Assembly: GCA_018398805.1 (NCBI GenBank)
Contig: JAGFBZ010000816.1
Location: 186,001 to 250,000, forward strand
Origin: Hirundichthys speculiger
Taxonomy: Eukaryota > Chordata > Actinopteri > Beloniformes > Exocoetidae
Direction of reading: 5' to 3'
DNA length: 64,000 nt
The position numbers and the translations under genes are program-made. The notes below the pieces were generated by a model that did not search any database, was not told where the DNA came from, and saw nothing but the letters and a program-made list of their open reading frames with translations. This document shows positions 20,366 through 33,023 of the stretch, piece after piece; the first letter of the stretch is position 1, and every line of letters begins with the position of its first letter.

Positions 20366-21283
20366 GAAGGATGAATGGATGGATGGATGGATGGATGGAT
20401 GGATGGAAGAAGGGGTGGATAAATGGATAGAAGGAAGGAAGGAAGGATGGATGGGTAGATGGAAGGAAGGAAGGATGGAAGGATGAATAGATGCATGGAA
20501 GGATAGATGGAAGGATGGATGGAAGGATGAATGCATGGATGGATGGATGGAAGGAAGGATGGATGGAAGGTTAGATAGATGGATGGAAGGAAGGAAGGAT
20601 GATAGATGCATGGAAGGATGGATGGATGGATGGAAGGAAGGATGAATAGATGCATGGAAGGGTAGATGGATGGATGGAAGGATGAATGCATGGAAGGATA
20701 GATGGATGGATGGATGAAAGGATGAATAGATGCATGGAAGGATAGATGGATGGATGGAAGGATAGATGGATGGAAGGATGATGGATGGATAGATGGATAG
20801 ATAAATGGATGAATGGATGGATGGATAGATGGATGGATGGATGGATGATGGATGGATAAATGGATGGATGGATGGATGATGGATGGATAGATAGATGGAT
20901 GGATGGATGGATAAATGGATGGATGAATGGATGGATAGATGGATGGATGGATGGATGGATGGATGGATGGATGGATGGATGATGGATGGATGGATGGATG
21001 GATGGATGGATGGATGGATGGATGGATGGATGGATGGATGGATGGATGGATGGATGGATGGATGGATGGATGGATGGATGGATGGATGGATGGATGGATG
21101 GATGGATGGATGGATGGATGATGGATGATAGATGGATGGATGGATGGAAGGATAGATGGATGGATGATGAATGGATGGATGGATGATGGATGGATGGGTG
21201 GATGATGGATGGATGGATGGATGGAAGGAAGGATAGATGGATGGATGATGGATGGATGGATGGATGGAAGGATGGAAGGATAG
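20366..21283. repeat. (GGAT)n tetranucleotide microsatellite, about 0.9 kb
   Basis: GGAT repeats with GGAAGG, ATAGAT and TGATGG interruptions; about 20937-21120 is almost uninterrupted. The open frames (SIHP on minus, MDGW on plus) are simple consequences of the repeat. It lies in rgl2 intron 19956-24745. Confidence 0.97.
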
Positions 21284-21427
21284 CACCATGATATCTGGTA
21301 CAAACTAAGTGATTTTATGTTCTGGTGTCTCAGTCCAGATTTACACCAGATGTTTCTCAAGTCCACGATGAGATGTCTGGACGTCATTGGGGACAAATCC
21401 TGTCTTCTGCTGCTGAAAACAAATACG

Positions 21428-24400
21428 AACTGGACTCTAACTGGACTGAACTGGACTCTAGCTGAACTGAACTGGACTCTAACTGAACTGAACTGGACTC
21501 TAATTGGACTGAACTGGACTCTAACTGGACTGAACTCTAACTGAACTAGACTGGACTCTAACTGAACTGAAATGGACTCTAGCTGAACTGAACTGGACTC
21601 TAAATGAACTGAACTCTAACTGAACTAGACTGGACTCTAACTGAACTGAACTAGACTAACTGGACTGAACTGGACTCTAGCTGAACTGAACTGGACTCTA
21701 AATGAACTGAACTCTAACTGAACTAGACTGGACTCTAACTGAACTGAACTAGACTAACTGGACTGAACTGGACTCTAACTGAACTGAACTGGACTCTAGC
21801 TGAACTGAACTGGACTCTAGCTGAACTGAACTGGACACTAACTGGTCTGAACTGGACTCTAGCTGAACTGAACTGGACTCTAACTGAACTGAACTCTAAC
21901 TGAACTAGACTGGACTCTAACTGAACTGAACTAGACTCTAACTGGACTGAACTGGACTCTAACTGAACTGAACTGGACTCTAACTGAACTGAACTGGACT
22001 CTAACTGAACTGAACTGGACTCTAATTGGACTGAACTGGACTCTAACTGGACTGAACTGCACTCTAGCTGAAGTGAACTGGACTCTAACTGAACTGAACT
22101 GTAACTGAATTGGACTCTAACTGAACTGAACTGGACTCTAATTGGACTGAACTGGACTCTAACTGAACTGAACTGGACTCTAATTGGACCTAACTGGACT
22201 CTAACTGGACTGAACTCTAACTGAACTAGACTGGACTCTAACTGAACTGAACTGGACTCTAACTGGACTGAACTGGACTCTAGCTGAACTGAACTGGACT
22301 CTAAATGAACTGAACTCTAACTGAACTAGACTGGACTCTAACTGAACTGAACTAGACTAACTGGACTGAACTGGACTCTAACTGAACTGGACTCTAACTG
22401 AACTGAACTGGACTCTAGCTGAACTGAACTGGACACTAACTGAACTGAAATGGACTGTAACTGGACTGAACTGGACTCTAGCTGAAGTGAACTGGACTCT
22501 AACTGAACTGAACTGTAACTGAATTTGACTCTAACTGAACTGAACTGGACTCTAACTGAACTGAACTGGACTCTAATTGGACTGAACTGAACTCTAGCTG
22601 AACTGAACTGGACCCTAACTGGACTGAACTCTAACTGCACTGAACTGGACTCTAACTGAACTGAACTGGACTCTAACTGAACTGAACTATAACTGAATTG
22701 GACTCTAACTGAACTAAACTGGACTCTAACTGGTCTGAACTGGACTCTAGCTGAACTGAACTGGACTCTAACTGAACTGAACTCTAACTGAACTGAACTG
22801 GACTCTAACTGGTCTGAACTGGACTCTAACTGAACTGAACTCTAACTGAACTAGACTGGACTCTAACTGGACTGAACTGGACTCTAACTGAACTGAACTG
22901 GACTCTAACTGAACTGAACTGGACTCTAATTGGACTGAACTGGACTCTAACTGAACTGAACTGGACTCTAGCTGAACTGAACTGGACTCTAACTGAACTG
23001 AACTCTAACTGAACTAGACTGGACTCTAACTGAACTGAAATGGACTCTAACTGGACTGAACTGGACTCTAGCTGAAGTGAACTGGACTCTAACTGAACTG
23101 AACTGTAACTGAATTGGACTCTAACTGAACTGGACTCTAATTGGACTGAACTGGACTCTAACTGAACTGAACTGGACTCTAACTGGACTGAACTGGACTC
23201 TAACCGGACTGAACTGGACTCTAGCTGAACTGAACTGGACTCTACTGAACTGAACTGAACTCTGACTGAACTGGACTCTAACTGGACTGAACTGGACTCT
23301 AACTGAACTGGACCCTAACTGGACTGAACTGGACTCTAACTGGACTGAACTGAACTCTAACTGAACTGGACTCTAACTGAACTGAACTGGACCCTAACTG
23401 GACTGAACTGGACCGTGCTGGACTGAACTGGACCGTGCTGGACTGAACTGGACTCTAACTGGACTGAACTGGACTCTAGCTGAACTGAACTGGACTCTAA
23501 CTGAACTGAACTGGACCGTGCTGGACTGAACTGGACTCTAACTGGACTGGACTGAACCGTGCTGGACTGAACTGGACTCTAACTGGACTGAACTGGACTG
23601 TAACTGAACTGAACTGGACTCCAGCTGAACTGAACTGGACCATGATGGACTGAACTGGACTCTAACTGGACTGAACTGGACCGTGTTGGACTGAACTGGA
23701 CTCTAACTGGACTGAACTGGACCGTGCTGGACTGAACTGGACTCTAACTGGACTGACCTGGACCGTGTTGGACTGAACTGGACTCTTACTGGACTGGACT
23801 GGACCGTGTTGGACTGAACTGGACTCTAACTGGACTTAACTGGACCGTGTTGGATTGAACTGGACTCTAACTGAACTGAACTGGACTCTAACTGAACTGA
23901 ACTGGACCTTGCTGGACTGAACTGGACTCTAACTGGACTGAACTGGACCATGCTGAACTGAACTGGACTCTAACTGGACTGAACTGGACTCTAACTGGAC
24001 TGAACTGGACTGTAACTGAACTGAACTGGACTCCAGCTGAACTGAACTGGACTCTAACTGGACTGAACTGGACCATGCTGGACTGAACTGGACTGAACTG
24101 AACTGGACTCTAACTGGACTGACCTGTACCGTGTTAGACTGAACTGGACTAACTGAACTGAACTGGACTCTTACTGGACTGGACTGGACCGTGTTGGACT
24201 GAACTGGACTCTAACTGGACTTAACTGGACCGTGTTGGACTGAACTGGACTCTAACTGAACTGAACTGGACTCTAACTGAACTGAACTGGACCGTGCTGG
24301 ACTGAACTGGACTGTAACTGAACTGAACTGGACTCTAACTGGACTGAACTGGACCGTGTTGGACTGAACTGGACTCTAGCTGGACTGAACTGGACCATGC

Positions 24401-24668
24401 TGGACTGAACTGGACTCTAACTGAACTGGACTCTAACTGGACTGAACTGGACTCTAACTGAACTGAACTGGACTCTAACTGAACTGAACTGGACCCTAAC
24501 TGGACCTAACTGGACCGTGCTGGACTGAACAGGACTCTAACTGGACTGAACTGGACTCTAACTGAACTGAACTGGACCGTGTTGGACTGAACTGGACTCT
24601 AACTGAACTGAACTGAACTGGACTCTAACTGGACTGAACTGGACTCTAACTGGACTGAACTGGACCAT
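21428..24668. repeat. 21-bp minisatellite, about 3.2 kb
   Basis: The main unit is CTAACTGAACTGAACTGGAC plus T (21 bp), with GRACTG and AGCTG variants. From about 23400 a second variant, GGACCGTGCTGGACTGAACT, alternates with it to give about 42-bp higher-order periods. The array stops about 80 bp from the exon at 24746-24942. Confidence 0.95.
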
Positions 24669-24745
24669 GCCGGACTGGTCTTCTGTGTAACAGTGCCTTT
24701 CGCTGTGAACCGGCGCAGTGCAGAGGATTAAAGGTGAGATCGGAC

Positions 24746-24942
24746 CTCTGTGGGCGTCGGGCAGCAGGGCCTTCTCGCTGAGCTCCTCGGCGATCCTGAG
24801 GACGCTGGCGCGGAGGTCGGCTGCAGAAGAGGAGTCCTGAGGGAGGAGGGGGGCCAGGCGCAGCAGGCGGGAGGGGTCCCCCAGACCCTGGAAGTCCTCG
24901 GGGTACTCTGAGAGCCACGTACTGAACACGGTGCAGACGGCT
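24746..24942 (-). CDS. rgl2: rgl2 coding exon 6 (REM module, second half)
   Basis: It encodes AVCTVFSTWLSEYPEDFQGL, then RLLRLAPLLPQ, and ends RIAEELSEKALLPDAHR. STWLxxxPEDF is the RasGEF N-terminal signature. The acceptor is TCCCTGCAG and the donor AGAG|GTCCGA, a weak donor. It is 197 nt, phase 2 in and 1 out. Confidence 0.93.
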
Positions 24943-25304
24943 CTGCAGGGACAAAGACAGAAGCATGTCAGAGACATGGAGGGGACATGATACAATATTT
25001 GATGAGTAATTAGTCCAAAACTGCAGCCAAATGTTAAGAAATGTATATTTTATTTCCATAAGAGGGATGAAAGAAGACAAAATCTGAAATTATTAAAAAA
25101 TCTGAAACACGACTTGGTAACAGGAGCTCCAGGAAACTTGGAGGTCTTAAACTACTGATACTGTATGTTTCTGCTCCAGAATTATGATTTAATATGTTGA
25201 TTTGAAAAGTAAAAGTAAAAACAGAGACTTGACGCAGATCTGACTTCTGTTTAAAAACGACAGTTAAAGTTCCAGTCAGACTTTAACTGCCGTTAAAAAC
25301 TCAC

Positions 25305-25361
25305 TTGTTGAAAGAGTGTCTGGTGTTGCTCGTCTCACCGTCTCCAGGAGGATGCTCCAGT
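25305..25361 (-). CDS. rgl2: rgl2 coding exon 5 (57-nt REM exon)
   Basis: It encodes LEHPPGDGETSNTRHSFNK, with split codons at both ends. It aligns with the short variable segment between ADR and the STWL motif in human RGL2 (LEALESHPTDELERT). The acceptor is GTTACCAG and the donor AACAA|GTGAGT. Phase 2 on both sides, so skipping would keep frame. Support is from position, phase and splice sites. Confidence 0.78.
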
Positions 25362-25689
25362 CTGGTAACAATTACATACATGACATTCAAATTAAATACA
25401 CGCATCTGCTGCACTTTCATTATTACGCTATAAAAGAAAACATGTACGTGCATGTACAAAGATCCTTTATTTATTGTATTTTTTTTAAAATATTTTCTTC
25501 TCTGCTTCTACAAGCTTCAGGCTGAGTGTCTCAGTCTTATAGATCATCGCTGTCTTCACTCCTGGTCTGTGAATTCAGAACTGACAGCATCATCGTTCTC
25601 AGTTTACAGGTTAAGTGTTTTGTCGTTCTGTTGTTGGAACTAACGAACCGCCGTGAGCTGGTCTGATGAAGCAGGTAGGGCAGCCTTCG
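25362..25689. other. Intronic sequence, no gene seen
   Basis: AT-rich intron sequence just upstream of exon 5; no element ends recognised. Confidence 0.4.
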
Positions 25690-25721
25690 TCTACAGGTGA
25701 GGGCTGCCACTGTCCTCCCTG

Positions 25722-26036
25722 CTGAGGTATGGGGCTGAGGTAGGGGGCCGAGGTACGAGACCGAGGTAAGGGACCGAGGTACAAGACCAAGGCAGGGGAC
25801 TGAGGTACGAGACCGAGGTAAGGGACCGAGGTACGGGACTGATGTACGGGACCGAGGTACAGGGCAGAGGTAGGGAACCGAGGTAGGGGGCTGAGGTACG
25901 GGGACTGAGGTACGGGGACTGAGGTAGGGGACTGAGGTACGGGGCTGAGGTAGGGGACTGAGGTATGGGGCTGAGGTAGGGGACTGAGGTACAGGGACTG
26001 TGGTATGGGGCTGAGGTAGGGGACTGAGGTACAGGG
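25722..26036. repeat. 13-bp minisatellite (GGGACTGAGGTAC-like)
   Basis: The tandem unit is GGGACTGAGGTAC or GGGACCGAGGTAC, with 12- and 14-bp variants. It is intronic in rgl2. Confidence 0.88.
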
Positions 26037-26075
26037 CAGAGGGGCCGATGGGCTGAACTGGGCTTCAGAAGACTC

Positions 26076-26180
26076 TCCTCATCCTCAGACTCGTCTTCTC
26101 ATCCTCAGACTCGTCTCCTCATCCTCAGACTCGTCTCCTCATCCTCAGAGACACGTCTCCTCATCCTCAGACTCGTCTCC
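26076..26180. repeat. 20-bp minisatellite (CATCCTCAGACTCGTCTCCT)
   Basis: About five tandem copies of CATCCTCAGACTCGTCTCCT, the fourth with an ACACG insertion. It is adjacent to the 13-bp array. Confidence 0.85.
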
Positions 26181-26707
26181 TCATGCGTCTCTGCGTTCCT
26201 TCTGTTCTTGTCACCACTGCTCATCATCACGTCATCACCTGCTGATCTGTCGTGAAGTTTTTAACGTTTCTTTGTTTTTAACGTCGGTCCTTCCCGACAC
26301 AATCCTCCCGTTAGTCCGGGCTCAGGTCCGACTCACCCGGAGACACGTGACAGACCTGGACATCAACACAGAGACCTTGTAGAAGGTTTCTATGCTGGTT
26401 TTAGGAGTTTAGTTTGTTTTTTAAATCACTATACTGTTAAACCTGATGGACGTTTGAACAGGAAGATTCAACAAACTCCAGATGGTTTCTGTGGTTGGAG
26501 GAGCAGCTGCTGTTGTTGAAACATTTCACACATTAACAGCTCTGGATTTATGATGTTTTTTTGCTCCTAATCAATATACTGGGAGGATTTGTCCCTGATA
26601 ATATCTGAGTCCCTCTAACTGATCCTGCTGAGGACAGACGGGACCCCGCTGAAACTATGATGCTGCGTTAGGTTTTTAAAGAGACTACAGGTGATGAAGC
26701 TCTCTAC

Positions 26708-26853
26708 CTGTCTGTGAGGACGTCCAGCACTCTCTCCGTGGAGGTGAAGGACCGGTAGGTGGAGAGGAAGATGCTGATGAAGGAGGAGTCTCCCATGGAA
26801 AACGAGTGGAGGAGGTGGAGCACCAGCTTCTCCTCCGTTCCCGCCTTCATGCA
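26708..26853 (-). CDS. rgl2: rgl2 coding exon 4 (REM module, first half)
   Basis: It encodes CMKAGTEEKLVLHLLHSFSM, then SFISIFLSTYRSFTSTERVL and DVLTDR. AGTxExLVxxLL and FxSxFLxTxRxFTST are the RasGEF N-terminal motifs, clearly shared with RGL2 and RGL1. The acceptor is CGTTCGCAG and the donor GACAG|GTAGAG. It is 146 nt, phase 0 in and 2 out. Confidence 0.94.
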
Positions 26854-26953
26854 CTGCGAACGGGAAGCAGGTGACTGGAAGGACGACAGGAAGGAAGACA
26901 GGATCACTGAGGGTGCGAGGTCTGGACTGGAGACAGCTGGACCGGAGACTCAC

Positions 26954-27037
26954 CGTGGGACTGCCGGGACCGCCGAGCTGCTGTTTGACCACGACAGTGT
27001 AGATCACGCCATCCTCCTCCTCCTCCACCACCGTCGA
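26954..27037 (-). CDS. rgl2: rgl2 coding exon 3 (acidic N-terminal segment)
   Basis: It encodes STVVEEEEDGVIYTVVVKQQ and then LGGPGSPT. The pattern EEEDGxxxTV is shared with human RGL2 (DEEEDGAVFTV) and RGL1 (EEGAVYHVTL). The acceptor is CTTTCAG and the donor ACG|GTGAGT. It is 84 nt, phase 0 on both sides. Confidence 0.92.
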
Positions 27038-27241
27038 CTGAAAGACAGACAAACCTTTGGCGTTAAATGACGAAACGATGGAGGAACCATGCAAACGTGG
27101 CTGCCGGACGAACTCAGCCCCCTGGCAAAGAAAACTGAGCGTCTTTGAACTCATTTATGCGACTGGAACAATCCGGTTCCCCGACACAGTTACCCCCTTC
27201 AGACTGTCGCCGGCACCCAGTCCCAACCCAGTTCTCCTTAC

Positions 27242-27289
27242 CAGGTCCAGAGGACAGTACCAGGTGGTCTTCATCGGGGAGGGCTGCGC
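27242..27289 (-). CDS. rgl2: rgl2 coding exon 2 (48 nt)
   Basis: Between a CTCCTCAG acceptor and a CTG|GTAAGG donor lie 48 nt, open in phase 0 to phase 0, encoding AQPSPMKTTWYCPLDL. The internal Met at 27274-27272 could start a shorter form, as short N-termini occur in RGL1. I treat the exon as internal because an upstream exon with an MLPR start joins in phase. Confidence 0.72.
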
Positions 27290-27451
27290 CTGAGGAGGAG
27301 ACGCACAGCGCCGGTCAAAACAAGGTTACACGGCTCATTAGCTTCATTAGGAAATAAAATCACACAAGATGAGGGAACCGGAGGGGGAGGGGCGGCGCAA
27401 CACACCACGTTGTCATGTTAGTACACACCAGCGACTCCTGGAAATGAAATA

Positions 27452-28129
27452 CAGTGATCCCTTGTCAATTCGCGGTTTAAGTTCCGCGGTTTAAGTTATT
27501 CGTGGATTTTTTCAGAAATATATATAATTTTAAAAAAAATGACGGAAACATCTCAGGATGTTGTGCGCGTTCTCTCACAGTGAAGAAATGTTGTGAGCCA
27601 GCCTGGCCCCTTTAAGAAGGTGGCCTTATGGGTACCTTGTACCTTATGGGTAATGTAGTGTGTGTGTCGTGGGACGGCAGAATGAAAACAGGGTTAGATG
27701 AAAAGTGTAGTGAGCATCAACAGCAGCCCAGCGTGTATAGATTTACATTCTCTGTAAACCGACAAGAGCCCAACAATACAGCCGGTGTGATGTTACAAGT
27801 TCCTGCAGTGTCAGAATAAAGTTCACGTTCCATGCAGAGAAAACCAGACTGTTTCTTTTGTTGTTGTTAGCATGTTAGCCGCTAATTACAATTAAAAAAT
27901 AGCACAATAGCAGCAGTTTGTTTACTACGGTTCAGAGACCAGAGGCTGTGAAGGAAACAGAAAGACCACAGTTGAGCCTTTGTCTTGTTTCGCTACTTTT
28001 TTGGGGTTTTTAAACATATTTCAAACACATTATTGAGGCTCGGGGGGCTCTGGCTCCTGTTTGCGGATTTTGATTTACACGGGGGGGGCGCCGGTCCCCA
28101 GTATAAGCACGAAAAATAAGGGATCACTG
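27452..28129. mobile_element. Tc1/mariner-superfamily non-autonomous element
   Basis: It starts CAGTGATCCCTTGTCAATTC and ends AATAAGGGATCACTG, inverted copies flanked by TA on both sides (27450-27451 and 28130-28131). Ends beginning CAGTGATCCC with a TA duplication are typical of mariner-like elements. No transposase frame is seen. It is in the first coding intron of rgl2. Confidence 0.8.
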
Positions 28130-28131
28130 TA

Positions 28132-28810
28132 AAAATGAATTTAATTTCCGAGGCTGAAAACCACCACCCCTGAAATATAATGAAATATAATCTCTTCTAA
28201 CACTAGAACGGTGTAATCCAGTAGAAATACAACTAAAACATGTTTCTAGTAATCCTTCATGGTGGCAGAGCCAACAGTGTCTGATATCATCCTCATAAAA
28301 ACTCCCCACAAACAAACACTGACTCATACGTGACTAATTTACAGTCGCACTATGATCAGAATATGTCTTCATTTATCTCAGCAGAGAAGATCAAGTTTAT
28401 CACGTGTTGACATGTGAGCCCGCACCGCGGGCTCCTGTATGCTCCTGCAGGGTCCTGCTGGGTCCGGGTCAAGCTGCTGACTGCAAATGAGTCAAGGCTC
28501 TTTTATAGAAAGAAGAAGCGTGAGGCACCGACACCTCTGACACACTTCAGTTCTGTCAAAACAGCAGAAGAGTTGCACAGCAGATGACCAGCGATTCCAG
28601 CAATTCCAGTGATTCCAGCGCAGTCAGCGGTCGTTACAGGCTCCGCCTCCAACCATGTTTGTGGTTTAACGCCCGGTTATCTTTAACACTGCAGGTGGGA
28701 AAGTTTTTAAAGTGACTGGAGATGGTTGACTTAACTGTTCGTTTGATAAAACGTGATCAGATATGAGCTGGAGTTCTGGAGTCTCTGCAGGTTCTACGGT
28801 GGCCCAGCTG
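28132..28810. other. Intronic sequence, no gene seen
   Basis: Unique-looking rgl2 intron sequence. No exon, RNA gene or element ends recognised. Confidence 0.4.
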
Positions 28811-28814
28811 GTTC

Positions 28815-29800
28815 AGTTTTCAATTCAATTCAATTCAAAATACTTTATTAATCCCCAAGGGGAAATTCAAGTTTCAGTACACCAGGAAAAATCTGGTGTG
28901 CTAGGGGAGCTCCTAGTGTCTAGCGCTCCTTTTCAAGCCCGGTCCCGTGAACCGAGTGCTAACTCCAGTTAACAGCCGCTAACAGCCGTTAAAACAGTTA
29001 ACAGCCGTTAGAACCAGTATATCTCCATAATGATGACAAGTGAGATATCTCCAGGTCAGACGAGGAAACACCGATGAACCAAACCATCTCCTCTGGGAAG
29101 ACCGAGCTCCATTCAGTCCAGCAAGCGACGGAGCCGACTGTCCCAGAGCCCGGTTTATCATGCGGACCGGACCAGGCCGTTGTCGTCTCCCCCGGCGGTG
29201 CTGGACCCCACCAGGTCACCAGACGGTCCCTGCCAGGTCAGCTGACCCATCCGGCGTGTAGACTGCTGGACGGGGGCAGCATGCCGCCGCTGCTACGTCG
29301 GGGGCTCCCGTCCCGGCTCCGTGACGCCGCAGCCCGGATCCAGTGGCGGTGGTTGCCGCGGGTAGCAGTTTAGGGATACTTAGCTTAGCCTTCCCGAACC
29401 GGCCTCCAGCGACACTGTCCATGTCAGCAGGTCTCCACCAGCCGCAAGAAGACCGATCCGCCCCCTGCAGACAATATGTCGACATCCGACCGCAGATCAC
29501 CACAAACCGGGCACAAACTGGAGCGTCCAGCGTAGCAGAGATAAGTCCCCGGAGCAGCAGCGAGATGCGTCCATGCCAGCGTGGGGCACGTGTTCCTAAA
29601 GTAGATGGGACCAGGATCATTTGGTCCTTTCTTAACCCAAGTCCCTCTGGTGAACTTCTGTCCTTCACGGCCTCCATTATATTTGACCCACATGGACTTC
29701 CTGTTCGGGGCCCCGTGATACTGAAACCATCAGGGGCCTGTTCAGGCCCAAACCCGCTTTGTTCCCCCATTTTTAAACCAGATGATCCAGCTAGAGCTGA
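28815..29800 (-). mobile_element. Probable retroelement with LINE-type 3' tail
   Basis: On the minus strand the segment ends GAATTTCCCCTTGGGGATTA then ATAAAGTA, followed by a GAATT microsatellite tail. This terminus is common to several fish non-LTR elements. The GC- and CpG-rich sequence upstream of the tail (about 28900-29800) differs from its surroundings and is probably the element body, but no reverse-transcriptase motif is visible. The left limit is solid; the right limit is a guess. Confidence 0.5.
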
Positions 29801-29837
29801 ATGAGCCACAAGAGGTGAGAGACTGTGAACTGCCTCA

Positions 29838-30133
29838 CCAGGACCAGGACCAATAGAACCAGGACCAGAACCAGCAGAAACAGCACCAGGACGAGTAGAA
29901 CCAGCACCAGTAGGACCAGCACAAGGACCAGCAGCACCAGGACCAGCAGAACCAGCACCAGGGCCAGCAGCACCAAGACCAGTAGAACCAGCACCAGGGC
30001 CAGAAGCACCAGCACCAAGACCAGTAGAAACAGCAGCAGGACCAGTAGCACGAACACCAGTAGAACCAGCATCAGGGCCAGAAGCACCAAGACCAGTAGA
30101 ACCAGCACTAGGGCCAGCAGAACCAGGACCAGC
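29838..30133. repeat. ACCAG-rich low-complexity array
   Basis: Degenerate 9- to 12-bp periods such as ACCAGCACCAGG and ACCAGTAGAACC. The long open frames over it are a consequence of composition. Confidence 0.85.
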
Positions 30134-30239
30134 ATGGAGTATGAGGAGCAAAGTGGGCTGACTCAATAACTGCCTCTGTTTATGCTGCCTCCATATTGGC
30201 CTGCAGTTGCATTGCTACATAGCGTGCCTTTAAAGTCCA

Positions 30240-30956
30240 GTCATGAGTCAACAGGTACCAGACAGACTGAACCTAAAAGTTATTTCTCAGGTTGACATCA
30301 TATCACAAACACGTGAGCATGCAGCGAAACCACAGCGCTGCTGCTTCCAGGTCTCAACTCAGATGAGTGGCCAACTGAGAAGCAGAGTTTTTATATACTT
30401 ATACAAAAACAGTGATTCATTTCTGAAACAGAAAAAAAATGAACGGGGATGAAATATAACTTCTGTACTGTAAAATAGTTGCTGAAGCAACAGTAAAAAG
30501 ATAAAGAAGCATTTTATTGGTATAAACTCTGCACTTGTGTGTAACTTTGGTAAACTGCAGTTATAATCCTCAGGCTTTAAAATCAGTGCAACGGTTTGAA
30601 ACAGGCGGCTTAGGGTCAGGGTTGGGGCGGGGTTAGGGTTAGGGGCAGGGCTCCTGTCGTAGGTGCACACAGATAACAACATTCAGCTCTCACACACGAG
30701 CAGCGCCGCTAAATGCTGACGCTTTTCCCATCAGCCACTTTTTCCATGCCTTAAAACTGCATGAGCAGAGCGCTTCGTGACGTCTCCCCAGGTGTCTGCA
30801 GCCCCCCCCCCCCCCCCCGCACCTTTTTAAACGAGTCACACGTGTGTTAACGGCTTTAATCTAAAACAGCGCAGGTGACTCTGTGGTGACAAATGCTCCA
30901 GAAACCCGACGTCTCCTCAGCCATCCAGGCTCCTAACGAACTCCACTCAGAGGGAC
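30240..30956. other. Intronic sequence with short simple repeats
   Basis: No gene. It contains a short GGGTTAGGG-like patch at about 30608-30645 and an 18-base C run at about 30801-30818. Confidence 0.45.
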
Positions 30957-31194
30957 TCCCCACTTAGTTCTGGGCGGTATACCAGTTCATACCGGTTTAT
31001 ACCGAATACCGGTGTTTATTTTTCTTATATGAATTTTTCATATACCGTAATACCGGTGAGTATGTACTGTAGCGTACACAACGTTGGGAACGCCGCACGG
31101 CGGAACGTCAGTGCCGCAGAACATTGTTTGACAGAGGACTGTTTTGCAGTTGCACTGGAAGCACAACACGCTACTAGTTTCTGGTTAAACGGTG

Positions 31195-31317
31195 ATGGCT
31201 GCAAACAGAGAAAGTCCCGAAGTGGTAGCTCCAGAACGGCAACATGAGACTGAGGAACTTCTTCCTAAACGAGGAGCCGTGGATTTAAAAGAGACGATGT
31301 CCAACAAACTACAATAA
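31195..31317 (+). pseudogene. ZBED-like hAT transposase N-terminal fragment
   Basis: A 40-codon frame starts MAANRESPEVVAPERQHETE and continues ELLPKRGAV, then meets unrelated sequence and stops. EELLPKRGAV resembles the segment just before the BED finger in ZBED-like hAT transposases. The rest of the gene is deleted. Confidence 0.5.
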
Positions 31318-31848
31318 TCTGCAAATGTTGCTGAGCTAAAGTTGTAGCCGCGGGAGGCTACACCAGGAGGCTGCGGGAGAGGCCTTATTTATTATTTATG
31401 ATATATTTAGTTTGTCATAAAGTTGTCATGTGTGAATATTGTTTATATGCTGCTACAGGATAATCCTTTTTTTTTTCAAAACTTGAATATTGCAAGTTGC
31501 ATACTTTGTTTACTATTTATTTGTTGAAATATCTCGAGAACATTGTTTACATTGTGTAGCTAATGTTAATTTTTTTTACAAAATATGTTTTTTCAAGTTG
31601 TTTGCAAAATTTGAAAAATAAAAGGGTTCTGTATTTCAACTGCAACTATCACTCATTCTTATTTCTTTACTTAATTAGAATAACGAGTGCCACCTCTTTG
31701 TAAATAGTAGGGATGTACGATAAATGTTTTTATAAACCGATACCGATAACCGATCACTTTCAGCTCCTAAAGGCCGATATCGATAACACACACATATACC
31801 TAAGATCATTACATCAATACTATGAACAAAACCAAAAACAGTTTTGAC

Positions 31849-33023
31849 TAGGGATGTCCCGATCACGTTTTTTGGGTCCCGATCCGATTCCGATCTTTTA
31901 ATTTTGATGATCGGCCGATTTCAGATTTTTTCCCGATCCGATTTCACTTTTTTTGAGTGAGCAAACAGAGTTAAATTTCCCATGCATTTTATTTCCTGTG
32001 TACATTAATAAATAGGCCTACATCCAAGCTGAGATGAATAGCTTTTATCATCTCATAAAATAAACAATAACTTATTTAAACACTCTTCTTTCTTTCTTTT
32101 TTGTTTGGGAGAATTATTATAAAACACATTTAGTTACAGAACAGTGACTGTTCAACAGTCTCAGTACTAAAGAACATAGCACTTCCATTTAAATAGCAGC
32201 AGGTGAACTTGGCTAGCAGTTTAAGGCAATGAAAACACTAGCAGAAGTCTTTGCAATCAATGAAATCACATCAGAATAAAAATAACATGAAATATTAACT
32301 TAACTTCTTTCAAGACCCGCTGCACATGTTCGCGCACCTTTGTGTCCTTTGTCGTGCATGTAATGACGGGAACGAGGCTCGAGGTAATTAATGAGCCAGT
32401 TAAATGCCTTGTAAATGTGCTGGTCGTCCTCAGTAATACATTCCGCGATTAGCTCAGTGATTTTCCTGTATTTCTCCAAGTCTTTCGGGAGTTTGTCCTT
32501 TCTTTTAAAAGTTTCACAGAGCGTTTGCTGCTGTAGTGCATCCAGCCTCAGAGCTGCTGCCGACGCCTGACAGAAGGCATCCTGCTCGCTAGGATGGGGC
32601 TTTTTTAAGTGTCTGATTAAATTGGTGGTGTTGTAAACTCTCTTCTTACTTACCCCTCATGATATATCAGCCTTCCACACGTTTCAAGTCGCAGTCGAAG
32701 CGTCGGTCTTTGTAATTTTATAGTCGTATAAGTTTAGCCTGACGCCGCCAGTCTTAAAACTTTTAAGGTGGATACAAGACAGCGCTGCTGGGAAACCTCA
32801 TTTCAGTGAAAATTATTAAATGTATATAGTTTAAAAAAATATTTTTGTTTGTGTAATATGATTACTTTATTAATTTGTGTTAATCAGGATCACTTTTTGA
32901 GGAAAAAAATAATGAAAAAAAGATCGGTGTGTTATAATAATGTTGATCGGCCGATCCGATCCACCTTAAATTTTTAAGATCGAAGGCCGATCCGATCAGG
33001 GGATCGGGATCGGGACACCCTTA
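31849..33023. mobile_element. Innermost hAT-like element of the triple nest
   Basis: The ends are TAGGGATGTCCCGATC and GATCGGGACACCCTTA. GTTTTGAC is duplicated exactly at 31841-31848 and 33024-33031. It contains a transposase remnant at 32300-32649. Confidence 0.92.
32300..32649 (-). pseudogene. hAT transposase fragment with BED-finger end
   Basis: On the minus strand a frame without stops reads KRVYNTTNLIRHLKKPHP, the second half of a BED zinc finger. It continues through KDLEKYRKITELIAECITED and ends at TAA (32302-32300). The DDE catalytic core and the dimerisation domain are absent, so it is inactive. It has no plausible start codon. Confidence 0.75.

Noticed and set aside
20279..21396. 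Frames of Ser-Ile-His-Pro repeats
   Set aside because: Translation of the GGAT microsatellite on the minus strand.
29216..30166. 316-codon minus frame and 153-codon plus frame
   Set aside because: They cover an ACCAG-rich array and a GC-rich retroelement body; no family motif or splice fit with rgl2.
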